DNA of 12,466 nt from contig JAOXYB010044882.1 in NCBI GenBank assembly GCA_028565635.1, positions 1 to 12,466 of the forward strand, given 5' to 3'. Made by a program: the position numbers and the translations under genes. Of the stretch, positions 1 through 8,452 are shown piece after piece. The notes under the pieces are model-generated. The model ran no database searches. It was given only the letters and a program-made list of their open reading frames with translations, and was not told the DNA's origin. Source of the stretch: Phoronis ovalis (lineage: Eukaryota > Phoronida > Phoronidae). Positions within the stretch are counted from its first letter, which is position 1. Each line of letters opens with the position of its first letter.

Positions 1-40
1 GTTTTCAGGTCTTGTTCTCTGTCTTGGGTGTCTCCCTGTT

Positions 41-81
<41 letters not shown>

Positions 82-133
82 GGTCACTGACATGATGGGG
101 TGCCTGAACACATGTCGTGATAAATATCCTTAC
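1..133 (-). other. Intron, incomplete, containing a (GT)n microsatellite
   Basis: This is the start of the intron after the activation-loop exon, opening with GTAAGG at 133. The rest lies outside the window. Apart from the GT run no feature is seen. Confidence 0.8.
43..81. repeat. (GT)n microsatellite
   Basis: An uninterrupted GT dinucleotide run of about 39 bases on the + strand (CA on the coding strand). It is probably length-polymorphic. Confidence 0.97.
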
Positions 134-299
134 CACATCACTGTGCGTTGTAAACACCCTATCCTTTAGACATTCTATTGCCATCCATTTAATTGGCAGT
201 AAAGCATGGGAATGTTTGTCTTGCTGGTAGACATTGTCACAGTAGACGTCTTTAGCCAATCCAAAGTCTGCCACCTTCACCAACAACTGTTCATTGATC
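134..299 (-). CDS. Kinase exon: DFG and activation loop
   Basis: The exon has acceptor TTAAACAG and donor GTAAGG, phase 2 in and phase 0 out, 166 nt. It encodes VKVADFGLAKDVY, an activation loop with two tyrosines (VYCDNVYQQ), then LLPIKWMAIECL and FTTHSDV. The DFG aspartate is present and the P+1 segment is PIKWMAIE. The usual next residues (W-S/A-F-G) must come from an exon left of the window. The frame also reads upstream of the acceptor to an ATG, but that stretch is intron. Confidence 0.92.
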
Positions 300-453
300 C
301 TGTTTAATACAAGTGCATGGAGCATTATATTTTCAAGAGCCTAATTAAAAAAAAACACGGTAGAGGCATGCATAAAGTTAGTAGTCAGAGCTTTGATTAA
401 AACAAGCCTAAGCTATTTTTGGAAATTCAAGTAATAAATAACGGCAAAGTTAC

Positions 454-563
454 ATGCAATTCCTCGTTGCCAAATCCCTATGGACGAACTTCAGACCCTC
501 CAGGTATTCCATGCCTTTAGCAATTTGAATTCCAAAACCTAGAAGCTCCAAGATCCCAGGGAC
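454..563 (-). CDS. Kinase exon: alpha-E helix and catalytic loop
   Basis: The exon has acceptor TTATTTTAG and donor GTAACT, phase 0 in and phase 2 out, 110 nt. It encodes [12 protein letters not shown] and [11 protein letters not shown]. The HRD aspartate is the catalytic base and the asparagine helps bind metal, so the loop is intact. The split last codon becomes ATG (Met), giving RNCM as in MET and TAM kinases. Confidence 0.92.
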
Positions 564-1541
564 CTAAAATAACAAATTATATCAGAGACTTCATTCTCAG
601 ACTCTTTATAAATTAATATTAATTTAAAGACTCGAGATAAAAAAAACCCTGTTATTAGACTATAACTTTCTTTATAAATTTTCATAATTAAAATGAAGAG
701 ATATACATATAAAAGTATACATTTTCTTAAAAAGGTTATACTGCAATGTTAATGAATCCAAAGGCAAAAGTTGAAAATTATTCTCATGATCTGACTAACG
801 ACCTTTTTTGCGAATAAAAGTGCGTTTTTCGAATTCTAATATTTGGAAAAATTTAAGTCAAAAACTCTTGCACATACAAAGTTAAAATTTGGCAAAAATT
901 ATCTTAATAATTATATAGATCTACAAAAAGTGTTTCAAATTTTTAAAATTTTGCTTAGTTAAAACTTATTTTTAAAGTTTAAAGGTAATGATTTTATTGA
1001 CCCTTAAATTTTAAAAAATTTTAAATATCTGGAACATTTGCAGATATATATGTATAGCTCATTTGTGCAAAGTTTCAAATTTGTAGATACAAGGATTTTT
1101 GACGTAATTTCTTTCATAAAAATTTAAAATTTGAAAAACACATGTTTGTCCCTAAAATGGATTTTATCAGGTTATATGATCGAATTAAAACTATTTAATC
1201 CCAGGATTTGTAAAATTTCGAGTATTAACATTTTTGAAATGTATACCTATATATGTGTCTATCTCTTCAATTTAATTACTAAAACATAGGTTAAAATAAA
1301 CTGCCTATACACCTCTTTGTATCTCGTGCCCTTAAATACAACATTAAGGATAAAACAAGGTAACATGGACACCGTATTTTTCGATCAGAAGATATATTGA
1401 GGATTAAACCAATGTTCTCACTGATCTACAGGCATCTGGTTTTCGCTGACAGAAACTGATTTTTGACCTGGTAGTGGACAGGGACAAGCTAGGATAAATG
1501 TTTTAGTGAAATTGACTGAACAGCGTATATTACATTCTGAC
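564..1541 (-). other. Intron with an AT-rich foldback sequence
   Basis: This is a 978-bp intron between the hinge exon and the catalytic-loop exon. It is very AT-rich from about 600 to 1250 and contains a degenerate inverted repeat described separately. No coding sequence is supported. Confidence 0.8.
821..1142. repeat. Degenerate AT-rich inverted repeat (foldback)
   Basis: The stretch 821-895 aligns with the reverse complement of about 1070-1142. The best-matched blocks are GTCAAAAACTCTTG on the left and CAAGGATTTTTGACG on the right, plus GTGCGTTTTTC against GAAAAACACAT. The arms are degenerate, which suggests an old non-autonomous element. The edges are approximate and no target-site duplication was identified. 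Confidence 0.5.
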
Positions 1542-1747
1542 CTGTGACATAAACTCCTCGTTGTATCGATATTTTTGCAGATATGATTGAAGGTCTTCAT
1601 TTTTCATGAAAGGCATGAGTATCATAGGCTGACCTGTGTCCGTACTGACGCAGACACCAATGATGGACATGATGTGACGATGCTCGAACTCGGCCATAAT
1701 CACAGCTTCTTTAATAAATTGAACAATATCAACATAGTTGCAGCCCT
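1542..1747 (-). CDS. Kinase exon: alpha-C helix to hinge
   Basis: The exon has acceptor TTTCTTTTCTAG and donor GTCAGA, phase 1 in and phase 0 out, 206 nt. It encodes FIKEAVIMAEFEHRHIM, with the alpha-C glutamate in KEA, then IIGVCV, and the hinge MILMPFMKNEDLQSYL. The PFMKxxDL hinge and the EAVxMxEFxH helix are typical of the MET and AXL/MER/TYRO3 kinases and differ from the discoidin (DDR) receptors. Confidence 0.9.
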
Positions 1748-2274
1748 CTAGAAAAGAAATTCATCAAGATTGGAAAATCGCATTTTTATGATTTATGACT
1801 GGTAAACTTAACAAATATACTAGTGATGTTATGTAAGTAGTGATTTGTAGATTAACTTAGTACATACATCCTCTGCGCACTCATGTCACAATGTCTCAGT
1901 TATACAATGTAGTGGATTTCTACATGCTAAAACAATAACTTCACTAATAAATGTGATAACGAGAAGTAACGAAATTGATGACAAGAAAATGCGACAAAAA
2001 TAATCAGCGCATGGCATGTTAAGTATAAAAATGATGAATGAATTAATTAGAATTAAAAAACAATAAATAATTATTCCACTGACGTTTGTGCGGAAACGTG
2101 TTTAAAGTAATTAAACATTCAAATTTAGGCTTGCACACGTCACTATTCTATCAATTGTTCTATTCCACTGATGCGTGTTCATTGCTTACTGTGTGCCGCC
2201 CGTGACTGGTAGCCTACGAACGGTATAAGGTAATAATTGTACTAGCGTTGCATCAGGATATACCCAGTTCATAC
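1748..2274 (-). other. Intron, no recognised content
   Basis: This is a 527-bp intron between the AVK exon and the alpha-C exon. I see no coding sequence or clear repeat in it. Confidence 0.75.
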
Positions 2275-2361
2275 CTTTCAAAGTTTTAACTGCAACAACC
2301 TTTGCTTTAGTGGACATATTTTCCACTCTGTATTCACCACGAAAAACAAAACCAAATTCAC
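2275..2361 (-). CDS. Kinase exon: glycine loop and beta-3 lysine
   Basis: This 87-nt exon has acceptor TTAACTCTTCTAG and donor GTATGA, phase 1 to 1. It encodes EFGFVFRGEY, completing GQGEFGFV, and ends with VVAVKTLK, where the lysine of AVK is the ATP-contacting beta-3 residue. The exon has no ATG-led frame long enough to stand out; it was found by looking for the continuation of the glycine loop. Confidence 0.88.
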
Positions 2362-3309
2362 CTAGAAGAGTTAATATGCTCGTTAGTATGTCTATTAGTC
2401 TTCGTCAGGCTGTGACCCGTGTCTGTCTGAATAAATCCAACCGTTGGTGTTCTGTACTTTATCAACTAACGTCCTGGGCTTATATAACCATAGTCAATTT
2501 TTGTTTATTATCTCGAAAAACAGAAAAACGATAATCGCTTTATTTATATATATAAAGCACTTGCGAAAGTCTTGACACCAATCAAATTGCAGCTTTCAAT
2601 AATAGGTATAGCGTGAACTAAGCGGGTAGTGGGGGAGGGGTCGATAACACACATTCTGTCCTGCCAGAATTTATATATAGTCCGCAAAAGCCAAGCTCCC
2701 CAATTCAGAATGAGTCATCAGACACCTGGTCAGAATGAGTCAATATGATAGAATAGACATGGTAGGCGATGATGGATCATACAGAGAGAAAGGCTTATCC
2801 GGTTGGCAAAAGTTATTTCGCACTTGCTAAATTGAAGGAATATAACAAAAATTGAGTATGGTTAAGCCCAGACGTTAGTTGAGAAGGTACGAAACACTAG
2901 CAGATGGATTTATTCAGACTGGGCTCGTGCATATATAGTCGCAACTCCGTATTGATGAATGCACAGCGGATTGCTTCCCCCTGTATACTTTCAGGAAAAA
3001 ATGTGAGAAAATACATTTATGCTAATCGTACTATACATTAAAGCAATGCCTTGGTATTACATTGGTTAACATTATACACTGCCACTTTGTTCAAATGTGA
3101 ATTACTTCTTTGAAAATGTATGAAATCAGCATAATTTTTTATCGGGTGAATTATGTAAATATCAGCATATTTCAACACTCCGAGAATCGTTTGAGGTAAT
3201 TATAAGTTTTTCCTGAAAATGCAGCAATTTAAGAGTAAAAGCCTTGGAGATTAATGATTTCTTGCGCTTTCGGGAGAAGGTTTAACGAAAATGAAAAAAG
3301 ATAATATAC
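2362..3309 (-). other. Intron containing a foldback element
   Basis: This is a 948-bp intron between the glycine-loop exons. It holds the first copy of the foldback element (2423-2921). The rest (2922-3309) is AT-rich with nothing recognised. Confidence 0.78.
2423..2921. mobile_element. Foldback/MITE element, copy 1
   Basis: The ends are inverted: CTGTCTGAATAAATCC on the left and GGATTTATTCAGACTG on the right. Inverted similarity reaches inward through the GGCTTA..ACCATAGTCAATTTT block, about 75 bp. The flanking nine bases, GACCCGTGT and GGCTCGTGC, match at six positions, and the three differences are all transitions, so this may be a decayed target-site duplication. It contains no transposase frame, so it would be non-autonomous. 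Confidence 0.75.
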
Positions 3310-3420
3310 CTTGTCCCAGCTTCTCCTTTAATTGTAGTTGGTTGACATCTTTCAGCAGGGGAGATAAACTGATCTTTAAGTCGTCACTTAGAATTTTACA
3401 TAAAACACTGCCCACTGGCG
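3310..3420 (-). CDS. Exon encoding the juxtamembrane region and first glycines of the kinase
   Basis: The exon has acceptor TTACATTGATGCAG and donor GTATAT, phase 1 to 1, 111 nt. It encodes PVGSVLCKILSDDLKISLS and then LKEKLGQG, the first half of the glycine-rich ATP loop, whose third glycine comes from the next exon. There is no tyrosine in this juxtamembrane piece. The exon lies between two inverted copies of a foldback repeat. Confidence 0.85.
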
Positions 3421-4073
3421 CTGCATCAATGTAACAGAAAAAATAAATTAAGACAAATGGAACACATTGCAATCCATTTTTAATCGTTTCCATTTCTGTA
3501 TCATAATTATATTGCTGAAAACAATATTCCAATCTAAACCTTCATAGTTTATATCAGTCTAAATAAATCCATCAATTAGTGTTCTGTACCTTCTCAACTA
3601 AAAAAATAATGTATGGGCTTAACCATGGCCAATTTTGCTATATTCCTTCAATTTAACATAAGCGAAATAATTAAGTCATTAAACTTTTGCCAATCGAGAT
3701 AAGCCTGTGTACCATGATGATTTATTCTGAATTGGTATCTTCGGGGAGCTTGGTTTTTGCTTAGCGCATCGGACTGTAGATAAACTGTGGCAGGACAGAA
3801 TGTGTTTGATCGACCCCCTAGCCGCTTAGGCCACTGTTAAACCTATTATTGTAAGTTGCAATTTCATTAGTGTTAAGACTTTCTGACACTTCATATAGAA
3901 ATAAGGGAAATAAAGGTATTATCGTTCTTCTTTTCAAGATAATAAGCAAAATTGACCATGGTTAAGCCCAGACGTAGTTGAGAAGATACGGAAACTAACG
4001 GATGGATTTATTTAGACTGAGTTTATATAATCTTTAAGTAATGGTGTATATGTAATGACTTTTAAAAACTCAC
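3421..4073 (-). other. Intron containing the second foldback element
   Basis: This is a 653-bp intron between the transmembrane exon and the juxtamembrane exon. Most of it is foldback copy 2 (3555-4019). The remainder is AT-rich and unremarkable. Confidence 0.78.
3555..4019. mobile_element. Foldback/MITE element, copy 2, inverted relative to copy 1
   Basis: The ends are CAGTCTAAATAAATCCATC and its near-perfect inverse at the right end, with terminal inverted repeats of about 76 bp. It is flanked on both sides by the identical nine bases AGTTTATAT (3546-3554 and 4020-4028), a clear target-site duplication. Its left interior matches the reverse complement of the right interior of copy 1, for example ATATTCCTTCAATTTA and AACTTTTGCCAA, so the copies are in opposite orientation. 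No transposase is encoded. The nine-base duplication would fit a Mutator-like family, but this is inference. Confidence 0.85.
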
Positions 4074-4205
4074 AGGAATCTTGTACTTTCTGTTCGTTTT
4101 GTTGTTTTTGATGACGTCTACGACAAAGTACAAAAATAGCAGCAGAACAAACTATGGCCAGAATGACAACGGACGCCACGCCGGACACTGCTGGTATAAT
4201 AATAT
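4074..4205 (-). CDS. Exon encoding the transmembrane helix and start of the juxtamembrane region
   Basis: The exon has acceptor TTCTAATTTTAG and donor GTGAGT, phase 1 to 1, 132 nt. It encodes a hydrophobic helix of about 25 residues, from IIIPAVSGVASVV to AAIFVLC, followed by the basic stop-transfer CRRRHQKQ. This fixes the topology: kringle, PAN and discoidin modules outside, kinase inside. The cytoplasmic stretch encoded here has no tyrosine. Confidence 0.9.
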
Positions 4206-4472
4206 CTAAAATTAGAATGATGTGATGGCGATTAGTTAGGCAGGATACATTATATGTCTTTGAATACAAGTTGGGAAGTGCAATGTAGCATTTATTTTGA
4301 TTGTCCGTCTCAACTTGCATTCCATTCCACTTACTACGTCTTCACATCACTGGTCGGTTATGTATTGCTTTTACCAGGGATAGACCAGTATAAACATAAA
4401 ATCACGAAGTTCCTAATACTGTATTTTTTTTAAAATTCCATTACAAAAAAATGTCATAAAACGTGTACTTGC

Positions 4473-4529
4473 CATCTATTGTATACTTTGCTGGCGATAG
4501 TGTGACCTTAGTATTTTCATCTGTAACGT
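4473..4529 (-). CDS. Mini-exon 2 of the extracellular stalk (GC donor)
   Basis: This 57-nt exon has acceptor TTCTTGCTGCAG and a GC donor GATG|GCAAGT, phase 1 to 1. It adds 19 residues (VTDENTKVTLSPAKYTID) between the second discoidin domain and the membrane helix. It could be skipped without changing frame, as could mini-exon 1, so stalk-length isoforms are possible. Assignment rests on the splice sites and phase only. Confidence 0.65.
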
Positions 4530-4666
4530 CTGCAGCAAGAAATATTATATCAGTGATTATATGACTTGTTTATAATAATAACATTTTTACGATCGATTGA
4601 TTCTATTACAACAGCAATATCACCATTAATCCATTAAAGTCATATTTTCATTTAAATTTTACTTGC

Positions 4667-4714
4667 CATCAGTCCTAAACTGTGCTGTTGATGAATCGAC
4701 CAAGGTACTGTCAC
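4667..4714 (-). CDS. Mini-exon 1 of the extracellular stalk (GC donor)
   Basis: This 48-nt exon has acceptor TTATTTCAG and a GC donor in context GATG|GCAAGT, phase 1 to 1. It adds 16 residues including STLVDSSTAQFRTD, a Ser/Thr-rich hydrophilic stretch suited to a membrane-proximal stalk. There is no domain to confirm it. The support is the clean acceptor, the otherwise consensus GC donor, a length divisible by three, and a second exon of the same design just downstream. Confidence 0.65.
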
Positions 4715-4964
4715 CTGAAATAAAATACATACATATATAGTCTTGCTAATTGTGGCCCGTTGAGACTGATATTATCGTACTTTGATCCGGATATTGATAT
4801 GCAAAATCAAGTAAATTTTATCTAACATATCCTTGTGCGAACCTGCAGAATGTGGATATTTTTGACCGTGTACCAGACACATTAATGAACTTCCATGGGC
4901 AGGAGGGAAACCATGTTCCAAATGATCCACGTGGAGGAGAGGAGAGGGCCATACAATTACTTAC

Positions 4965-5262
4965 TTTTCACTTCACATCCAGATGGACCATACAATTCCC
5001 ATCGCAATGAAATGTGACCATACCACGAGACGGGTAGAAGTCTTACATAGCGAGCGGTGATTGGTAATGAAAAGTTGTGCGTTACAACGGTATTAGAATC
5101 AAAATTACCAGTCAACGTACTGCCACTCATTTGATCTTCATAAAAATACCAGTTGATAGAATCAGAGCTGTATTTTATATTGTAAGTTTTTACCCATTCC
5201 GCTTCTTCTTCTGCGCCTTGGGTGGCGATACTCGAAACTGTCTCCTCCTTACCCAAATCCAT
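4965..5262 (-). CDS. Exon encoding the middle and C-terminal parts of F5/8C domain 2
   Basis: The exon has acceptor TTTAACTTCAG and donor GTAAGT, phase 0 in and phase 1 out, 298 nt. It encodes MDLGKEETVSSIATQG, WVKTYNIKYSS, LTGNFDSN, ARYVRLLPVSW, HISLRWELYG and the closing cysteine in SGCEVK. The leading ATG is the first codon after the acceptor and completes WIQ-MDLGK, so it is not a translation start. It matches the second and third exons of domain 1 fused into one. An NFS sequon is present. Confidence 0.9.
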
Positions 5263-7030
5263 CTGAAGTTAAATATTAATTTTGAATATCATAAATTATT
5301 TTATAGCACGTACGTAATGTTAGGGATGTCTGTGAGAACTGGTGCATAAATGGTCAGAAATTAACGTAATTAAAAGAACAAATATAAAAAATAAACAGAC
5401 GTTCAGAAAATAGTTTTGATGATTGTTGGTATATCGCTTGCTTGTCATATATTCGCCAATATGGTATAACCGTACATACTGTTATAATAACGCTGAATAA
5501 CGTAATAAACATGGTATAAGGCACATACTGTTATAATAACACTGGTTAACATAGTAAACATGGTATATATGCGGTACATACTGTTATAATAACGCTGAAT
5601 AACATACAAAACAGGGTATAAAGCACATACTGCTATAATAAGGCTGGATAACATAGTAAACATGGTATATGGTACATACTGTTATAATGACACTGAATAT
5701 CATACTAAACACGGTATAAGGCACATACTGTTATAATAACGCCGGATAACACACTAAACATGGTATATGGTACATACTGTTATAATAACGCTGGATAACA
5801 TAGTAAACATGGTATACGGTACATACTGTTATAATAACGCTGGATAACATAGTAAACATTGTGTATGGTACATACTGTTATGCTAACGCTGGATAATATA
5901 GTAAATATTTGTTCTTTCCAGTATCTCCACTAGAGTTTCCATTTCGAATTACACACCAGGGCTTTATTTGGTGGCTAAAATATCTGCTAATAAGGAGCTC
6001 TATCTGTTTAAGGCGCTGGACTTGTTTAAGTATTAAAAAAAACTGGTACATTTAACAAAAACTCGGCCATTTCTAGAATTATATGTCACACTGTATGGCT
6101 ATAAAAACATGTCAACGTGTTCTTGTTTACGCATTTAAAGAAAGCAACACAAAATACTAGTTCTTCTGAATTGTTGCATGCTTATGAATGATGTTCATAA
6201 CTGGATCATTGATGGACGTCATTAGACAGTGCTGTCCAGTGTTCTCTATACCTGGACAGTGCTGTCCACTGTTCAGCATACCTGGTTTATTGATAGACTT
6301 CGGTAAACATTGCTGTCCAGTGTTCAACATATCTGGATCATTAAACACTGCTGTCCAGTGTTCAACATACCTGGATCATTAAACAGTGTTGTACAGTGTT
6401 CACTATACCTGGATCATTAGACAGTGTTGTCCAGTGTTCACTATACCTGGACCATTAGATAGTGCTAGACAATGCTGTCCAGTGTTCATTATACCTGGAT
6501 CATTAGATAGTGTTGTCCAGTGTTCAATATACCTGGATCATTAGATAGTGTTGTCCAGTGTTCAACATATCTGGACCATTAGACAGTGCTGACCAGTGTT
6601 CACTGCACCGGGATAATTAGATAGTGCTGCCCAGTGTTCACTATACCTGGTTCATCAGACAATGCTGTCCAGTACGTGTTCACTATACCTTGGTCATTAG
6701 ACAGTGTTCTCCAGTGTTCAACATAACTGGATCGTTAGACAGTGCTGACCAATGTTAAACGTACCTGGATCAGTAGACAGCGCTGCCCAGTGTTTATTAT
6801 ACCTGGATTAGACACTGCTGTCCAGTGTTCACTATACCTGGATCCATTAATAAGCGTCATTAGACAGTGCTGTCCAGTGTTCACTATACCTGGATCATCA
6901 GACAATGCTGTTCAGTGTCCACTATACCTGGATCCACTAATAAGCGTCATTAGACAGTGCTGCCCAATGTTCACTATACCTGGATCATTGATAAGCGTCA
7001 TTAGGCAGTGTTGCCCAGTGTTCACTATAC
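5263..7030 (-). other. Long intron splitting F5/8C domain 2, filled by two minisatellites
   Basis: This 1768-bp intron lies in phase 0 between WIQ and MDLGK, the same place as the intron at 8196-8452 in domain 1. It holds a 49-bp array (5461-5908) and a 38/51-bp array (6201-7030). The segments 5263-5460 and 5909-6200 contain nothing recognised. Confidence 0.83.
5461..5908. repeat. Minisatellite, about nine 49-bp units
   Basis: Units start near 5461, 5511, 5560, 5613, 5662, 5711, 5760, 5809 and 5859, each beginning like ATGGTATA and containing ACATACTGTTATAATAACG and GGATAACATAGTAAAC. Spacing is mostly 49 bp, with one of 53. An open frame on the minus strand through it only translates the repeat and is not a gene. 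Confidence 0.93.
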
Positions 7031-7082
7031 CTGGATCCATTGATAGACATCATTAGACAATGCTGCCCAGTATTCACTATAC
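6201..7082. repeat. Exon-derived minisatellite, about 21 units of 38 or 51 bp
   Basis: On the + strand the common unit runs CCTGGATCATTAGACAGTGC, TGTCCAGTGTTC, ACTATA. Units of about 51 bp carry an additional segment such as TTGATAAGCG before CATTAG. The final unit, 7031-7082, is the 3' end of the coding exon 7031-7200, and the others lie in the intron. Copies next to the exon are the long form and most like it. Short frames on both strands here are translations of the repeat. Confidence 0.93.
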
Positions 7083-7200
7083 CGTCCTGCTTTACCACGG
7101 TGAAGACGGGAGTTCTTGAATGATTGGTTGTCATTATAATCGCTGGAGGAGCATAAACCTCTGCCGTCTGCTTTGTTAATGTAAGCTGTACCTACACAAG
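7031..7200 (-). CDS. Exon encoding the first part of F5/8C domain 2
   Basis: The exon was found by phase and homology and has no start codon of its own. The acceptor is ATAATTACAG, the donor is GTATAG after CAG, phase 1 in and phase 0 out, 170 nt. It begins CVGTAYIN, aligned with CEPEAYLN of domain 1, and continues with CSSSDYND, NSRL, YSEYW and final WIQ. An additional cysteine (codon 7153-7151) lies in GLCSSS. The last 52 nt and the donor bases are the template of the adjoining minisatellite. Reading beyond the donor gives an immediate in-frame TAG, so splicing here is required. Confidence 0.85.
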
Positions 7201-7650
7201 CTGTAATTATAAATCATGGTAGCTCTCAAACATAAAACGATTCTTCTTGGAGCTTTGAAGCATAGAATTCGTTCTACTGGTAGCTTTTAAGCATAGAAAT
7301 TATTCTACTGAATTATAGTAATCACGTAGCCTTCAGAATTATCTAATTTGTATGAAATTCTTCTCTAAGAATTTGATGAATAAAGCGCGAACAAAAGGGA
7401 GAGTTCTGTACGCAACGCGCGTTAACGTGCTTGTTGCTTTTTACGCATTTCTGTTCACACACATGAGTACCAAGCATCAGCATTGATTTGAGTCAGATCT
7501 CCCGCAGATCCCCGGGGCACGTGCGTTTTTAAATAACGAGATCATCGGTCAATTATAAACATCGAACACAGTAACTTTTAACAGGCATCAGTTATATTGA
7601 AGAAACGAATTTCCTGTGTCACGTTAAGATAACGATGATTCATAATTTAC
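7201..7650 (-). other. Intron between the two F5/8C domains
   Basis: This is a 450-bp phase 1 intron. It contains a threefold repeat of about 31 bp near the acceptor side (7218-7309). The rest, including a GC-richer patch near 7500, shows nothing recognised. Confidence 0.8.
7218..7309. repeat. Three tandem units of about 31 bp
   Basis: Units begin at 7218, 7249 and 7279. Each follows the pattern GG(T)AGCT, then AAGCATA or AAACATA, then a run ending TTCTACT or TTCTTCTT. Units 2 and 3 are the most alike. Confidence 0.8.
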
Positions 7651-7809
7651 CTTCACACTTCGTCCCGTAGAGTTGCCAGCGAAGTGAGATGTGCGCGTTC
7701 CAAGTTTTAGGAACCAGACGTACGTATCGAGCATGAAACGGTTGACGGAGCACGTGAAATACAACTTGATTTGAATCTGTATTTCCTGTGAAAGGTTGTT
7801 CATCTATAT
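7651..7809 (-). CDS. Exon encoding the last part of F5/8C domain 1
   Basis: The exon has acceptor TTTGTTTCAG and donor GTAAAT, phase 1 to 1, 159 nt. It encodes FTGNTDSN, then ARYVRLVPKTW, HISLRWQLYG and the closing cysteine in TKCE, the conserved C-terminal strands of discoidin domains. The first and last cysteines of the domain are expected to pair. Domain 2 encodes the same region together with its middle part in a single exon, so this split is specific to domain 1. Confidence 0.9.
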
Positions 7810-7896
7810 CTGAAACAAAACCAGGACGCCATGTGGGCGATTTAAAAGAAATTATTAAAATGTGCTGCATTTTCGTAACATTAAATATTAAAAATA

Positions 7897-7944
7897 ATTC
7901 CTAGATTTATGGCTCTAATCATTCCTAGATTTACGACCTCTAGT
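7897..7944. repeat. Short tandem duplication, 24 bp
   Basis: ATTCCTAGATTTA occurs at 7897 and again at 7921, followed in each by a similar stretch (GGCTCTAATC, CGACCTCTAGTG). It lies in the intron between the last two exons of F5/8C domain 1. Confidence 0.65.
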
Positions 7945-8068
7945 GACATGAAGTGCAATGTTAGGTACAGAGCATGAGTTCTACCTAACACAAAATATTG
8001 TTACATTGGGACACTTAGGGAAAACTATTAATTTAGTTCAATAACACATGCTTGCGTATGATACTTAC

Positions 8069-8195
8069 TGTATACATCTTTCCAGTTGCTTTGATTACTG
8101 CTATACTTCAGCACATATGACGTCACCCACTGGCCACGTTGATCTCTTCCTTGAGTTGCCACAGCAACAACTTCTTTTAATTCTCCCAAATCAGC
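8069..8195 (-). CDS. Exon encoding the middle part of F5/8C domain 1
   Basis: The exon has acceptor TTGTGTTTAAG and donor GTAAGT, phase 0 in and phase 1 out, 127 nt. It begins ADLGELKEVVAVATQGR, the second hallmark block of F5/8C domains (LG, then V..(I/V)ATQGR), followed by WVTSYVLKYSS and a tryptophan (SNW) typical of the fold. Joined to the previous exon it makes WIQ-ADLGE, exactly the family consensus. An NQS sequon is present. Confidence 0.88.
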
Positions 8196-8452
8196 CTTAA
8201 ACACAATGTTATAAGCTTTGAATCGCACATGTTAAATTGCAAACCTATGGTATATATAGCATAAATTTTCGAAGAAAATGTCTATACTCTATCTAGAAGT
8301 TTAAGTTTCCACGTTCTGTTGCCTAAGATTAGATATATTCACTAACTACTCTAAAAGAAGACAGCAGTAGTTTCAGTTCTTTTTTCATATTTAGCTATTA
8401 TCTTTCAATTTTCGTTCATGTTGCTTTTCTGCATTTATTTTTTTCAATATAC

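Noticed and set aside
1418-1600. Minus-strand frame of 60 codons across the end of a kinase exon
   Set aside because: It is out of frame with the kinase reading and continues into the intron.
2310-2534. Open frame on the + strand
   Set aside because: It runs opposite to a kinase exon and into a foldback element, with no domain or splice support.
5077-5349. Open frame of 90 codons on the + strand
   Set aside because: It is antisense to the clear F5/8C exon 4965-5262 and has no recognisable features.
5445-5663. Minus-strand frame with repeated hydrophobic segments resembling membrane helices
   Set aside because: It is the translation of the 49-bp minisatellite. The regular periodicity comes from the DNA repeat.
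6157-7056. Several frames on both strands with a repeated CCPVF.IPG-type peptide
   Set aside because: They are translations of the 38/51-bp minisatellite. Only the last 52 bases at 7031-7082 are coding, in the other strand's receptor frame.
6201-7082. CRISPR-like array, because of regular repeats
   Set aside because: Units are adjacent tandem copies without unique spacers, and the context is an animal intron.
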